From: Trametopsis cervina
Taxonomy: Eukaryota; Basidiomycota; Agaricomycetes; Polyporales; Irpicaceae
Direction of reading: 5' to 3'
Assembly: GCA_022385755.1 (NCBI GenBank)
Contig: MU278367.1
Span: forward strand, 1 to 64,000
Length of the DNA: 64,000 bases
In this document: one piece after another, positions 34,685 to 46,099 of the stretch
How the letters are laid out: the number at the start of each line of letters is the position of its first letter
Position numbering within the stretch: the first letter of the stretch is position 1
Translations under genes and position numbers: made by a program
Notes under the pieces: generated by a model
What the model was told of the DNA's origin: nothing
The model's database searches: none
What the model saw: the letters and a program-made list of their open reading frames with translations, nothing else

Positions 34685-35223
34685 GTTTTGGGCGGAGGTT
34701 TGGTTGTGAGATGCATTGGAAGTGGGCAATTGGGAGTGGGGAAGGGATTGAGACACACGACACGATAGAAACGAGCAGAGCATGTAATTGAGCAATGATA
34801 ACAATACTATTGTAAATATAGCAGTATTTTGTACAAGGATCGTCCGAGTGTGTCTATTGATACAGGGTCAACCAGAACACTCAGCAACAGCCTGCGCGAG
34901 ACGGACGTGACCCAGCAGTGTATAACTGCCCGTCGTTGCAGTGCGTGCGTGCGTTGGAGTCGGAGTGCTTCTGTGGCGGGCTGTGTCCAGACTGTGCTGC
35001 TAGAGTACACCGTATACGCGTCATGCGTTCGCTGTGGCTGAGTGAGACTACGTGTGGATGATTGGCTCGAGCGCGACCACAGGTCTGTACTGTATTCAAC
35101 GTCAAGAAGATATATTCTGGCAGTCCACGATAAATACTGTATAACGGTTTATCTAAAGCAAGGGCCAGCAAAAATGAGAGGAAGAGCAGCCGACTACGGG
35201 GTGACGTACACTAAGAATTAGAA
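34685..35223. other. Intergenic between convergent units
   Basis: No gene is seen. At 35106-35223 it contains one copy of a direct repeat whose partner lies at 36012-36187. Confidence 0.5.
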
Positions 35224-35226
35224 TTA
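35106..35226. repeat. Direct repeat copy A, next to the RING-gene fragment
   Basis: AGAAGATATATTCTGGCAGTC at 35106 recurs at 36013. Further shared blocks in the same order are CGGTTTATCT, CGACTACGGGGTG and GTACACTA-GATTA-like. The two copies differ by insertions between the blocks. Together they bracket the truncated gene at 35224-35893. Confidence 0.7.
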
Positions 35227-35893
35227 CAACACAACCACTACAACCCCATACAAAATAATCATCGCAAAGCTGCTCTTCAACCCCAAAGACTGCGTCCGTG
35301 AGTCTCCAGACGTGCTCGACCCTCCACTTGTACTCGACCCTCCCCCCGCCGTGCTCGACCCCCCGTAGCGTTCGGCGCAATAAGCGTCGCAAACAAATAG
35401 CTCGGCGTATCGATCGTGCCGTTCGTGAGCGCCGCGTTGACGAGCGCGGCGCTGGCGTTCAGGAGCGAGGCGTTGAAGTCGGTGTAGAGCGACGAGTTGA
35501 GCGCGGTGAGTTCTACGTCGATCATCCTAATGCAATGTAGGGGTGATCAGCGTGTTTGTGCGTGTGCGGGAGGGGCGAAACGGGAAACGGGAAACGGAAA
35601 AGACGCACCCTACAACCCCTTCCCAATCAGCCTGCTTCTCCTCCCATCCACACCAGTCATATCGGTACACGCACCTTGCTAACACCCGTGCTATTCGCGC
35701 CTACGAGTTCGTAGGTTACGTTTTCGGCGTATGTGTCGCCGAACCGCTGCAGGTGGAGTTGTGCGGAGGCTGAGGCGGGAGAGGGGGAGGACGTGTTTGA
35801 GGGGAGGGCGGGGATGTATGCTGTTGTGCATAGGGAGTAGGAGAGGATGGTGAGCGTGAAGAGCAGGCCGCCGCCTGGTCCTAGAGACACCAT
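35224..35893 (-). pseudogene. Truncated, frameshifted partial copy of the PA-TM-RING gene
   Basis: The first exon reads MVSLGPGGGLLFTLTILSY, then AYIPALPSNTSS and YAENVTYELVGANSTGVSK, closely matching exon 1 of the gene at 41692 (AYIPALPTNAS; YSENVSYQLVGADSTGFSQ). A single intron-like gap follows. The next block is MIDVELTALNSSLYTDFNAS with NASAALVNAALTNGTIDTPS and YLFATLIAPNAT, matching the fourth block of the intact gene. The PA-domain exons in between are missing. Splicing the exons directly shifts the frame away from the conserved one. A second shift in a G6 run at 35361-35366 is needed to reach a Gly/Ser linker and the hydrophobic end KSSFAMIILYGVVVVVL. RING and cytosolic tail are absent. 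It is most likely a non-functional duplicate. Confidence 0.7.
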
Positions 35894-36011
35894 GAAGGGG
35901 AGCAGGGCTGGTGAGGGACGGTTGGGAAGGCGCTGTGTTTGTGTTGCGCACGGATGGGAGACGTGCGAAGCCGTCCCGGCCAATCTTCGCATCTTCGCAG
36001 GGAGAAGAGAA

Positions 36012-36187
36012 GAGAAGATATATTCTGGCAGTCAATCACACATAGATGTAACTACGGTTTATCTTTATCTAACTACTGTAAGAACAAGATAGGGGGAGCA
36101 TATTGCGGAGGCGAAGGGAGAGGGAGCAGAGAGCAGGGAGGGAGGCGACTACGGGGTGGGTGTTATCGTACACTAGGGATTATATTA
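36012..36187. repeat. Direct repeat copy B, upstream of the RING-gene fragment
   Basis: This is the partner of copy A (35106-35226), in the same orientation about 906 bases away. Copy A covers the 3' end of the truncated gene. Copy B therefore suggests a second, more decayed copy of that 3' end lying upstream, left by tandem duplication. Confidence 0.65.
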
Positions 36188-36503
36188 CAGCGTGGCCAGT
36201 ACTGTAATAGCATTGGCCTGGTTTGATCCAAGCAATAGATGAGATATTCGTTTGTGTGTTTTCCAAGAGGTGTTGGGGGACAGGAAGAGCAAGATAGATT
36301 TCGGCAGCGTTGTTCCAAGAAATTCAAGAAAGAGAGGCGTATAGATTCCAGCATTTGTTAAGTTCAAACATATTTGAAGCAGAGATTTGAGGGAGACGGA
36401 TTTCAAACAACAGCAGACAGACTATGAAAACTCCCCATCTGCCCCCTCGGACTTCCCCTACACCCAACACAAATTGTCAGCCAACATCACCCTTCACAAA
36501 AAC
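36188..36503. other. Short intergenic stretch
   Basis: No gene or clear repeat is seen. It should hold the 3' UTR of the leftward gene that ends at 36504. Confidence 0.4.
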
Positions 36504-38321
36504 TCAATGTGACTTTGCAACGTACAGATCAGAAACAGTCTCACTCCTCGCCAACGGAGACCTCGGGTCCCGCACGCTCGTCTTCAAAACACGTCTTCCA
36601 GACGCAGAGGTCCCGATTAGACCGAGCGCATTGTCTTCGGACGGACCAGCTTTGACAACTTGTCCTTGCAAAGCACCCGCGATGATCGTCGAGCGCTTCG
36701 ACGAAGCCGAAGACGACGACGACGGGGTGGTGCGCAAGATAGGCTGATAACACGCCGCGCAGAACTTCACCACCCGCCTCCTCTCCAACGAACCATCACT
36801 CTCCCCTGAAGCGCGGTTGGAAGATAGGACGACTGGCGGTGGAGGGGCGAGAGGCGGGTCCGGCAAAGGCTGAGCGCAGCCGTTACACACCTGCAGCGAG
36901 ATCACCATCGCCCGTGACCTCGTCTTCCTATTGCCCTGCGGTGTGTTAGGACGGGTGGGGACGACATCGACACTCTCGAGCCTCTTCACGCGCGGCCGAG
37001 ACACCGCACCTGAGTGATTCGATTGGCGTTCGCGGAAGATGCTGCTGATGCTTTCGTCTGGCCCCGGCGCGTCGACGTCGGAGAGCTTAGATTTTGACTT
37101 GGCGGTGCGCGAAGAGGGGGAGGCGGAGGTGAACGAACGCCCTTCGGAGTAATACTGCGTCTGCAACGTCGGCGGCGAGCCTCGCGAGTCCTCTTGGACA
37201 CTGCTATCCGTGTCCGTCGAACTCGCCCTGCTCAACGCGAGCCTCCTCGACCGCCTCGGTGAGGGGGTGAGCTGGATGGTAGACGGCGGGGTGTGGTAGC
37301 GCGTCAACGCTGCTGGTTTCTTCGTCCGTGAGGTGAGACGGGGGCTGGCGGTGATGGACACGGAAGAGACTGCTTCGGGCTCTGAGTTCCCTGAGCCGTC
37401 GAGTTCTACTGAGGTTGTGAGGGAGGAGGTCGTGGTTTGTGAACCGTATGGCGATTCGTCTTCGTCTTCGTCTTCGTCCTCATCAGATGAAGAAGACGAG
37501 GAGTCGCTGGCAGGAGGAGCTCGCGCGCGACGGGCAGGGGTAGCCAACCGTTGGCTCCGTCGGACTTCTACCGTAGCGGGTTCAGTCTTAACTTTGGCAG
37601 CCGCGCCGCCAGCGCTACTGCGCACGACACCCTGCACCGGCTGAGAGTGAGGGTGAGGCTGAAGAGGTCTAGCAGTCCTATCCGACGGCGGCGCAGGCGA
37701 AGCAGCCCTCGCACGTCCCCGCGCGAGCGAGCCTCCGCGCGGTGACGTGTCAGGGTCGCTAATCATCGTCCTCGACCCGCCGCTCCAATCCCCATTCCCA
37801 TTCCCGTTTCCGCTCTGATTCTGCTCCCGATTCTGGGCGTGGTTCTGAGTGTGGTTCCCATTCTGGTCACGGGCGGGCGACGCGAACATGGGCACCCCGG
37901 TCTGCTTCCATTCGTCGCTGGGAGCGAGGGGCGCTGGACGCACTGCGCGCACGTTTCCGCGCCGTTGGTGGTCTTTGTAGATCCGGAGTGCTTCGGGGAG
38001 GCTTGTGCAGCCGTGGTAGTTGGCGTGCGGGACGCCGTAGACTGTTGCGGCGACGTCGGACCTGCAGTGAGGGAGGTGTGCAGTTAGTTATGGTAGGTTG
38101 TGGGATGAGGATGAGGATGAAAGCGGGTCCGACGTTCGTGCGGTGGCATCATTTGGCTGCGCTGGGGAGGATGACTCGCCGTTGGCAGCCATACGATGCC
38201 AGGGCCGAACGACGAACAACGAACAAGGATAATTGGGGGAGGAAGGGCGGGAGTCTTACCAGACCTCGTACACCCCCGGCTCCCGTCCCACAATGACGAC
38301 GTAGCATGGGTATTTGGGCAT
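36504..38321 (-). CDS. RNase H1 N-terminal (viroplasmin) domain protein without RNase H
   Basis: The first exon reads MPKYPCYVVIVGREPGVYEV and continues after an intron (GTAAGA...CAG) with SDVAATVYGVPHANYHGCTS and LPEALRIYKDHQRRGNVRAV. This is the small RNA:DNA-hybrid-binding fold found at the N-terminus of eukaryotic RNase H1 and named after viroplasmin. The remaining 450 or so residues are low-complexity: Asn/Gln/Gly repeats, RRSQRLATPARR-like basic patches, a Ser/Asp/Glu run (about 37455-37505) and many Ser/Pro. Near the end, CNGCAQPLP and FCAACYQPI give two CxxC pairs that could bind zinc. No RNase H catalytic domain is visible. It may bind nucleic acid in the nucleus. The start was chosen at 38321 by the domain border. 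Confidence 0.8.
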
Positions 38322-39124
38322 GACTTGGAGGAAACGGGCTGCGAGGGGTGTGAAGGGGTGGGAGGGGAGAGGTGCCCGCACGGGTTGGGAGTTGGGAGAC
38401 TCAACGTTGTCGGAGCCGCAAGGCGTGGGAAATCACGCATACACCCCGCACAAAGAGCTCCGGTGTACTGCTCTCCAACCGGACTCTACTGTACGCCACA
38501 CAGAGTTCGCACACAACCAACTCTACACGAAGTGCATACAGCGCACCCCGAAGGCTCAGACTCAACGCCACCGCATCCACAGCTTCGACTTCCCAACCAA
38601 CCCCTCACAGATTTCTGCAGCGGTCATACTCGGAGATGAAGCTCGCATGCCTAAACGCTAATCAAAGCTTCATTCCTCAATTGCTGTCACCCCCTCGCCC
38701 AGCAGGACCGTGCAGAGACGTGCGTGAATCCATCGATGCGGGCACGATATCCTGCTTTGGTCCGAGGGCAGATCTCCCGAGCGCTGGAGAACTCGCCCCG
38801 TGCCGTGCAGAAGTTAAGTGACGCAGAGCTTCTTGGACGTGTGTGGGGGCGATGATCAGGTGTTGCTGGACTTTTCACTCGTTGTTTAGTAGGTGACCAG
38901 GCAGGAAGATCTGGTACGCGTTGCGAGATGTGAGCGTACATGAGTGTGACGTCGTTACTTGAGAGTCGCAGGCGGGCAGTCACGCGTGCGAATCCCCTCC
39001 CCGGCGTGTTATAACCATCCATAGAGCGTTGTTTTCCTGTCCCGTAAATTGAGCATACAATACAATCCTGCAGTTACAACAAAATCTTCAGACACGATAC
39101 CCCCTAATACCGAAAAGAAATCCA
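38322..39124. other. Intergenic
   Basis: Several overlapping frames (38196-38821 plus) are Pro/Arg/His-rich and show no family features, so I treat them as chance. The left end is the promoter of the viroplasmin-domain gene. The right end holds the 3' UTR of the leftward PNPOx-like gene. Confidence 0.5.
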
Positions 39125-40230
39125 TCAAGGTAGCAGCGACTGCGCCGTAAACCGCGCCGCCACCACGCCAGTCTGCACAAGATACGACGACGCGACCCCA
39201 AGCACAAGCCCCACAGCAAGCATCGCCACACCATGCATCCCCCCTCCCCTGCCCCCTCTCTCCCTCTCCTTCGGCGGGTCCAACCCCCACTGCACCATCA
39301 CCTCCCTAATCTTCTCCGGCTCAGGCTTCGCTGCCGCATGCCTCATCCCAGGCAACCCATCAATCGACCAGGTGTTGACGGTACGCAACCACGACGTGAA
39401 CCCGCGCTCGAAGTGCAGCGCGTGCGGGTCTTCGGCGGCTGCGTCGCCTGCTTCGAGTTTGGCGCTCCATTTGTCTAGGGCGTCGCCTGAGGACGTGAAC
39501 GCCGTATCAGTAAGATGCGTCAAGGACGGCGGTGGGAGGCAGGATGTGGAGGGGAGGAGGGGGAAGGGGGGGACGTACGGTCTGCGATGTACTCCATGAG
39601 CGGGACGGACCACCCGCACGACGTCCCGACTTTGGTGATGTCGATCCAGATGATGGCGCGCGCGCCCGGACGCGACTCGGGCGTCGGCCAGTCGTATTGG
39701 TCGTCGGGAGAGGCGGTTGGCTGTAGGAGCTTTTCGTACTCTGGCGAGCCGCGCTCGAATACTCGACCTAGTTGGTGCGGATGTCAAGGATTGCGATTCG
39801 CAGGATAGGGAGGATGCGTACCCTTTCCGTATAACCGTACAATCTGCCCCGGCCCCTCGAACGCCTGGAACAGAATCGTAATCCGTCCATTCCCCGGCTC
39901 ATACAGATGCGAAATGGTCTCGTTGCCTGCGGGTCGGTCGTCAGCGTACGTCAAACGAAGTTGGGTGGCGCAGAAGACTCGCACCTGAACCCGACAAGTC
40001 GAGATACCAACACGCCTTCTTGTTCACGAGCTTGAACGTCTGGTAGCCTTTTGGCGACACGTTCACGTGTCCTCCTACCCAGCGTGCGTCAGACCGCGTT
40101 AGATGCGAGGAGAATGGATGTAGGAGGACGTACCGTTCAAGGGCGCAGTGGCGACGTGGAACAACTTCTGGTTCAAAAGCCATTCGACCATCTTCGGGTC
40201 GTCCGGGATCTCGTCGTGGAATGCGCCCAT
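39125..40230 (-). CDS. PNPOx-like flavin-fold protein with C-terminal membrane anchor (paralogue 2)
   Basis: The start is MGAFHDEIPDDPKMVEWLL. Conserved blocks match the 15364-16471 gene one for one: FHVATAPLN, HVNVSPKGYQTFKLVNKKAC, WYLDLSGSG, SHLYEPGNGRITILFQAFEG, RVFERGSPEYEKLL, GARAIIWIDITKVGTSCGWS and VPLMEYIADR, then FERGFTSWLRTVNTWSIDGL. Intron positions also agree, so the two genes are duplicates. The C-terminus has a hydrophobic run (VAMLAVGLVLGVASSYLV) after an Arg/Gly linker, again suggesting a tail anchor. The cofactor is probably a flavin, the substrate unknown. The two copies lie about 23 kb apart on the same strand, and this one is next to the duplicated RING-gene region. Confidence 0.82.
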
Positions 40231-41691
40231 TTTGGCGGGAGGTGTTGCTGGCGGGGTGGGAGGTGGCGGTTGAAGAGGTGCGGTGTGTGTGGATGTGGAT
40301 GAGTGCTTTGACAGGTCGTTGGCGTTATCTCAATCTCACGATACTTTTGGCAGGGCGCGTATTGCATGGATCATGGGGACCGGGAACGTGTACGAGTTCT
40401 GGGCACTGTTACGAGAGCGAGTGGCGGAGGTGACGTTGTTGTAGAGTCATAGGATATGCCTGGCCTATACGAGATACTGGAGAGTAGAATTAGCATTACT
40501 GCATCGTTTGTAGACAGAGTAAGAAAAAATAGAGTTCTCACCTAAGATCACGTCCTTGTCCTGGAACTGTTGAGACGTGATCGGAAGATCGGTCATTACC
40601 TTCAGGGTAAACGCAATATGGCCGAGCGATACATGGTAGTTCACACAATTTCAGGAGGGCGGAATCAGAGGCGATTGTGTTGAAGACGAAGGACAAGACG
40701 CCTCGCCGCCCTCACTCTCGCTCACAAGCGAGTGATGCAATCACGGTCCGTGCGCCCCTCTCGTGCTCCCCACCATCTCTGGCCTATTGGCTTAGATCAA
40801 GTGTAGTATCTGTTCTTAATAGTTTGCAGTCGTTTACCAGACGATAGGCGAGTCGTGATCAGAACATACACAGGTGGACTGAATAGAATTTTTGGCTGGC
40901 TTTGTTTCATGTCCTTGTGTTCTGCTGGGTTCTCATTCCACTGGTTCACCTGGAACTGTTAGATGTCCGCCTGGAGGTTGCAATTCACGCGTGTTCTCAG
41001 ATTTAGTGAGCTTAAGGAGCAATGAATCCGTTATTTTCATGGTCTGTAATGTCTGTGAATTCCATGTATGCTACAGCAATGTGTGGAGCTCATCCCCGCT
41101 CTCCAAATCTTGGAACATTCATTGACTTCGCAGCAAACATTATGGATCGCGATCACGTGGAACGTCCGACATGGCGTGCCCGCTTACTGTCGCAAAAATA
41201 CATTTCGCCTTCGCCCTCCAATCTTCCAAACCATCCCCTTTCCCCGCACTCTTACTCTCATTTTTATACAATCAGCCTCCGCCCGCCCCGCGCCCCTCCT
41301 CATTTCACCTCCCAACAACTGCGCCCCCCGCAACATGAAACACCCCATTCGCTTCCCTTCCCACGATCACGAGCAGATCTATAATTGTCCTGCCGTCTCG
41401 GCTCGGCGCAGCCCATCGTTCGTGCGCTGCCGTGCCGTGCTCTTTTCCCTCCCTTCGAATGCCCCGCAGTCGTCCTCGCTCTCCCCGTCTCTGCCGCTGC
41501 ACGAAGATCATCTGACGGCCGGCACGGCAACGCTCCCGCTTCGCAAACAACACACACTGCGCCACGGTACGGTAGCGCCAGCTTTTCCTTCCCACCGCCC
41601 CTCCTCTCGCCTTTGCCCTCGCACCGTCCTCCTCACTCACTGTCCTGACCCGGCAGGCCTGTTCCCATTCGCGCACTTGTGCTAGGGCTAT
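40231..41691. other. Divergent intergenic region before the RING-ligase gene
   Basis: No gene is convincing in these 1461 bases. Open frames at 41068-41685 are Arg/Pro-rich with no domain. The left side is the promoter of PNPOx paralogue 2, the right side that of the RING gene. A diverged end of the MITE at 53483 is present at 40827-40882. Confidence 0.5.
40827..40882 (+). repeat. Solo, diverged MITE end
   Basis: CAGTCGTTTACCAGACGATA and the following GTCGTGATCAGAACATACAC match the first 56 bases of the MITE at 53483 with about ten substitutions. No opposite inverted repeat was found within the next few hundred bases, so this is probably a truncated relic of the same family. Confidence 0.6.
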
Positions 41692-44057
41692 ATGCTGTCT
41701 TCATCCGATCTCTTCAAATGGACTGACTCTGCCTCACCCCATGCCTCTCAAAACTCACGCTCGAACTCGGGATTCCTCTTGACGCTCACCCTAGCACTAT
41801 GGTGCGCATTGTTGTTGTGCGGAAGCGCAGTGGAGGCGTACATCCCTGCGCTCCCGACGAACGCGAGCGTGACGACGGGGGGAAATGATACGGCGACGGC
41901 GCAGCTCAAGCTGCAGTGGTTCAAGGGCGGGTACTCGGAGAACGTGAGCTATCAGCTTGTTGGCGCGGACAGCACGGGGTTCAGCCAGGTGCGTCCCAGC
42001 TCTCTACCGCCCCCTTCTCAACCGGATCGGGGGAGCTGACGGTGTCGGTGCGCATAGGGCGCGTTGGTAAGGTTCTCGGAGTTCAAGTTGAATAATGATA
42101 CCAGTACGTCCGAGCGTTATCATTTATCTGTTTCTGTTGGAGCCTCTTTGTGCACAACCTTCGATCGGCGGGTGTGGCTGATGCGCTTTGTTGGCTATAG
42201 CGACGACACCGTGGATCGCGCTCGTGTCGTGCGACTCGAACGCGACGGATGCGTCCCAGGAAGTGGACATCTTCACCGCCGCGAAAGAGCGCGGCGCCAT
42301 CGCAGCTGTGCGTCTCTCTCCCGATATCTCTATCTCCATCCAATTCATATCCGTGCCTATATCTGAACGCGGTGGTGGAATTGATTGTAGCTGCTGTATT
42401 CGGTGTACAGCGAACGCTGCATCATCAACACGGAGTACGCGGACCCGCAGTATTTCGACCAAGTCATGGATATATTCTCCTCGCCCAACCTGGCCTCTTC
42501 GCAGTGCGTGTTTTCCACCGTTTTTCTGTTTTTCATTTTGCGCGAGAGTGTTCTGGCCGCGTCGAGGCCTCGAGGCGGACTGTGTTCTGCCGTCCCACAG
42601 CCAGCCCCACGCGCCTCATTGCAGCCACACATAAGCACACGCTGACCGCACTACATTAGGATGATCGAAGTCGAATACAACGCCCTCAACCAGTCCCGCT
42701 ACCGCGACTTCAACGCGACGCTCCTAAACGACACGGCCTCGCTCGTGAACGCGACGCTCACGAACGGTACGATCAAAGCGCCGAACTACCTCTTCGCGAC
42801 GCTCATCGCCGCGAACGCAACCGAGGGTCTGCCGGGGGACGAGGGCGACGGAGACGGATCGAGCATGCCGGGCGGGGACACGCCGCCGGCGAATCCGGCG
42901 GGGCCGAAGAGTAGCTTGGCGATGATTATTTTGTATGCGATCACGGGGTGTGTTAGTGCGTTGTTTTGTGTGGTTATTGTTTCGGGGGTGAGTGGTTTTC
43001 TTTGTGCGGTGGGGTGTGTGATGTGCGGCAGGTGGTCTGACAAACGTCTTGGATTGTTTGTGTAGGCTATACGTGCTATTAGGCACCCCGAGCGGTACGG
43101 TCCCCGCGCAGCGTTCGGTGCTGGTGGGGGCAGCAACTACGGTCCTGCGCAGAGCCGCGCGCGCGGGCTCACTCGAGCCATCCTCGACACGTTCCCCGTC
43201 GTCAAATTCGGGCGGGCGGACCCTATGGACGATCACAGTCGGTCTGTACCGATGAAGGACGTCGAGAGTGCGACGAGTAGCGCGGAGCTTGAGAGGAAGC
43301 CGGAGGATAGGGAGAGGGAGAGGGAGACGAGGAGTATTGGGAGCGCAGATATGGAGCTGAGAGACCTGCCTGCTGTTGCTGCGATTCTGCAGAGCGATAG
43401 GGAGGCTGACCAGGAGACGCAAAGAAGGGGTGTGCTGCGCGACGCCCCGAGGGAGGAAGAAGACGTGACTGCCAATGCTACGACAGAGATATACGGCTCC
43501 CCACCTCCGCGCCCGCGACGACCGCCTGCGCGCGCCAGTGTCGCGGAGGCGTCAACGTCTTCTGCCACGGAGGCCGACCTGGTGCCGGACGCGATTGGGC
43601 GGGAGACGTGTCCGATCTGCATTGTGGACTTTGAGGAGGGAGATGATTTGCGGGTGTTGCCGTGTGAGGGACATCATCGGTTCCACCAGCATTGTGTGGA
43701 CCCGTGGTTGTTGGAGCTGTCGAGCAGCTGTCCGCTGTGTCGTCAAGGTCAGTGCTATAACTCTCACACCTGTCGTTTTCTACTTGATGCTGACGTCGTG
43801 GGTGGATGATTGTGATAGATTTCCACGTGCTCGAGACGATGATGTCGTCTGACGGCCACGAACCGGGCGACGCGCTCGCGCTCGAGCCGCCGCACGCACA
43901 TTTCACGGGCACACGACCGATGTCGACGGCGGGGGCGCGGTTGTCGCGATACCTGAAAATTGCGCGGAGGACACGAAGGAGGAATCGCGAGGGCGTGCCG
44001 CATGGGTATGACCCGACGAACCCCAGCATGCCTCCCGCGGCTGAAACGTCGCTGTGA
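41692..44057 (+). CDS. PA-TM-RING-H2 E3 ubiquitin ligase
   Basis: An N-terminal hydrophobic segment (GFLLTLTLALWCALLLCGSA) directs it into the secretory pathway. The lumenal part includes AYIPALPTNAS, then a protease-associated (PA) domain with TTPWIALVSCDSNATDASQE and FTAAKERGAIAALLYSVYSE, and several N-glycosylation sequons. A membrane span (SLAMIILYAITGCVSALFCV) follows, then a charged cytosolic tail. A C-terminal RING-H2 finger has CPIC, LPCEGHHRFHQHCVDPWL and SCPLC in the expected order. A disordered tail ends at 44057. Proteins of this layout (RNF13, Tul1-like) ubiquitinate membrane cargo in Golgi, endosome or vacuole. About six introns interrupt it. A truncated copy at 35224-35893 lacks the PA exons and the RING. 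Confidence 0.87.
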
Positions 44058-44822
44058 GGAGTGCGAGTTGCTGTATGCTCTGCACGGCGAGGTGCTCCTC
44101 CTCGTTCGCGCAGGCTGTTTGCCCCACCTGTACCATGAGCACGTATTGCGCGACCCTTGTGATTGTTGGATCCGGGCCCAGTCCTATGGCGTTTCTCTTG
44201 GCGGGGCTTTCTGTGCCCCGGCATCTCGAGCTCTCAACCTCAACGCTCAGCCTGAAGTGCTACGCGTTATGTTTCTGCGGATATGGAGTTCGATGTTCGA
44301 TGTCTCTTGGAGGTTCCTTCTCGTGCGTCCGTGACCCATTGTGTTTATTATGTTTCATTTCCAACTCTGTACTCACACCATTTCCCTACTGTACCATCGT
44401 AATTATGCCGTGCTCTGCCTTGCCTTTCGAAACCCGTGTGCGTGCATGCGTGCGTGCCTGTGAGGCAGCTAAAGAGGGAAGAGATCGCGCCCGCCTCGGA
44501 CGCAGCTCCACTTCGCCCTGGTCAGGCGCCTCGAACGCGTCGCGCTCCACCCGCTGCTATGATGTGCTTTGTGTGCTGTGACGTTCTTCCAGCACAGATG
44601 GCTGGGCAACGCACGCTCCACTACGGCCGCCAATGACGCAGGGAACGTCATCAGCGACTCCAGTGCTGCTGTTCCCTCATGCAGCCCTTCACCCGTCGCG
44701 CTGGGCCCCGTGCTATATAAACTGCGCTGGCTCGCTCTGAGGAAGGTCCTCACTCTACAGCTCTCTACCACTCGTCTCATCTAACTCTTTACCACCCCAC
44801 CCAACCAACCACCTTTATCATA
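44058..44822. other. Intergenic, HSP9/12 promoter region
   Basis: Open frames in this stretch show no domains. The right part is the promoter of the small stress gene that starts at 44823. Confidence 0.5.
44714..44721 (+). promoter_or_regulatory. TATA box of the HSP9/HSP12-like gene
   Basis: TATATAAA lies about 102 bases before the ATG at 44823. This is a good distance for a short leader and typical of strongly inducible stress genes. Confidence 0.6.
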
Positions 44823-45265
44823 ATGTCTGACAACTTCCGTGAATCTTTCACCGACAAGGCCGGCGCTGCCCTCAAGGTGTGTAACTCCACCCTGCGATGC
44901 TCTCCTCGTGCAATGTGTGCTGATCGCGTTTGCTTGATGTAGCCCGACTCTGAGAAGTCCACCACCGAGCACTTCGGCGACAAGCTCAAGGGCAACGCTG
45001 ACTCCGCTGCCTCCTCCGTTCAGCCCTCGGTATGTCTCCCCCTTCGGCCTTGCTGCGATATCATACTTACGGTTCATCTGCTCTCAGAACGAGAAGTCGT
45101 ACACCCAGAAGGCTGGTGACGCTCTCTCCAGCAACTCCAACGCTGGCACTGAGGTACGCGCTCCTTATCCTCTCGATCGTTGTACCACCATCTGACTCTA
45201 TCCCCCTGCAGCCCTCGATTGGCCAGAAGGTCAAGAACGCCGTCGGTCTCGGTGAACACCACTAA
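44823..45265 (+). CDS. Heat-shock protein Hsp9/Hsp12 family
   Basis: Four small exons join to 86 residues: MSDNFRESFTDKAGAALK, then PDSEKSTTEHFGDKLKGNAD and SAASSVQPS, then NEKSYTQKAGDALSSNSNAG and TE, then PSIGQKVKNAVGLGEHH. This is the small, glycine- and lysine-rich amphipathic family of yeast Hsp12 and fission yeast Hsp9. Those proteins are unfolded in solution, form helices on membranes, and are strongly induced by heat, osmotic or starvation stress. Length, the MSD start and the repeated DKAG/QKAG pattern all fit. A TATA box lies about 100 bases upstream. The gene stands alone, with a 4-kb gene-poor region downstream. Confidence 0.93.
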
Positions 45266-46099
45266 ACGGTGTCTTGGGGAATTGTAACCATAGTGTAATG
45301 ACTTAGCAAACCAAACCAACTGTAATATCGCAATGAACAAACACGTCGGATTGTATCTCTTGTGTGATTTTGATTTGAGTCTGGGCTCTTGGTGCTTGAG
45401 ATCTGTTGCGCTATGACGACACTGCGACTGGTGCGGTGCATGCATGCGATCTCATCACATCACTCCGATCACCAAAACACGATAACCCGTGCATGTTTCT
45501 ATGGCGGCATTGCATTGCGCTTCATGTACTCTATAGCTAGTTTACTCAAGAGCCTCCGAAAAGTATGGTGACATTACAATCCTATTTCTTGACTAGGATA
45601 AAAGATCGTTCGACCAACTAGACTACCGATACAAATTGCATCTCGCGAAGCTTACACTGAGGGTAGTGCATAGCAGATTGTATTTTGTGTGATCTTGATC
45701 GTCGGTACCGTATTGTTGCTTGAGAACCGTGATCACACCGCTAGCACTGCAGTGCAACTTCGACGCGACGATCTTGTCACGAAGGCGGCGGGAAGGCACA
45801 GCTTTGTACGCCGACAATTATGGGAGGGGCTCAAAGTTACCGTAAGCTGGCTCGTAATTTCATTCCTGGATGCGTTGGATGAATAGGTAGCCAGCCACCG
45901 AATTAGCTTTCATACCGCAGCTCGTTTACGATGTTCTGTTTCTTAGGATTCTTGATCACACCACCCGCACTGCAGTGACGATCTTATCACCGCGGTGGAT
46001 GGAAGGGCGAGCTTTGTATGCACGCCACCGCCGTCCAGGTTGACTCAGACCAAGCACTTCAGAGGGAGTACTGTAGGGAGACGTTGAGCAGTGGCGTAG

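Noticed and set aside
41068..41685. 205-codon frame before the RING-ligase gene
   Set aside because: Arg/Pro-rich with no motif, opposed by similar frames on the other strand; best read as promoter and leader.
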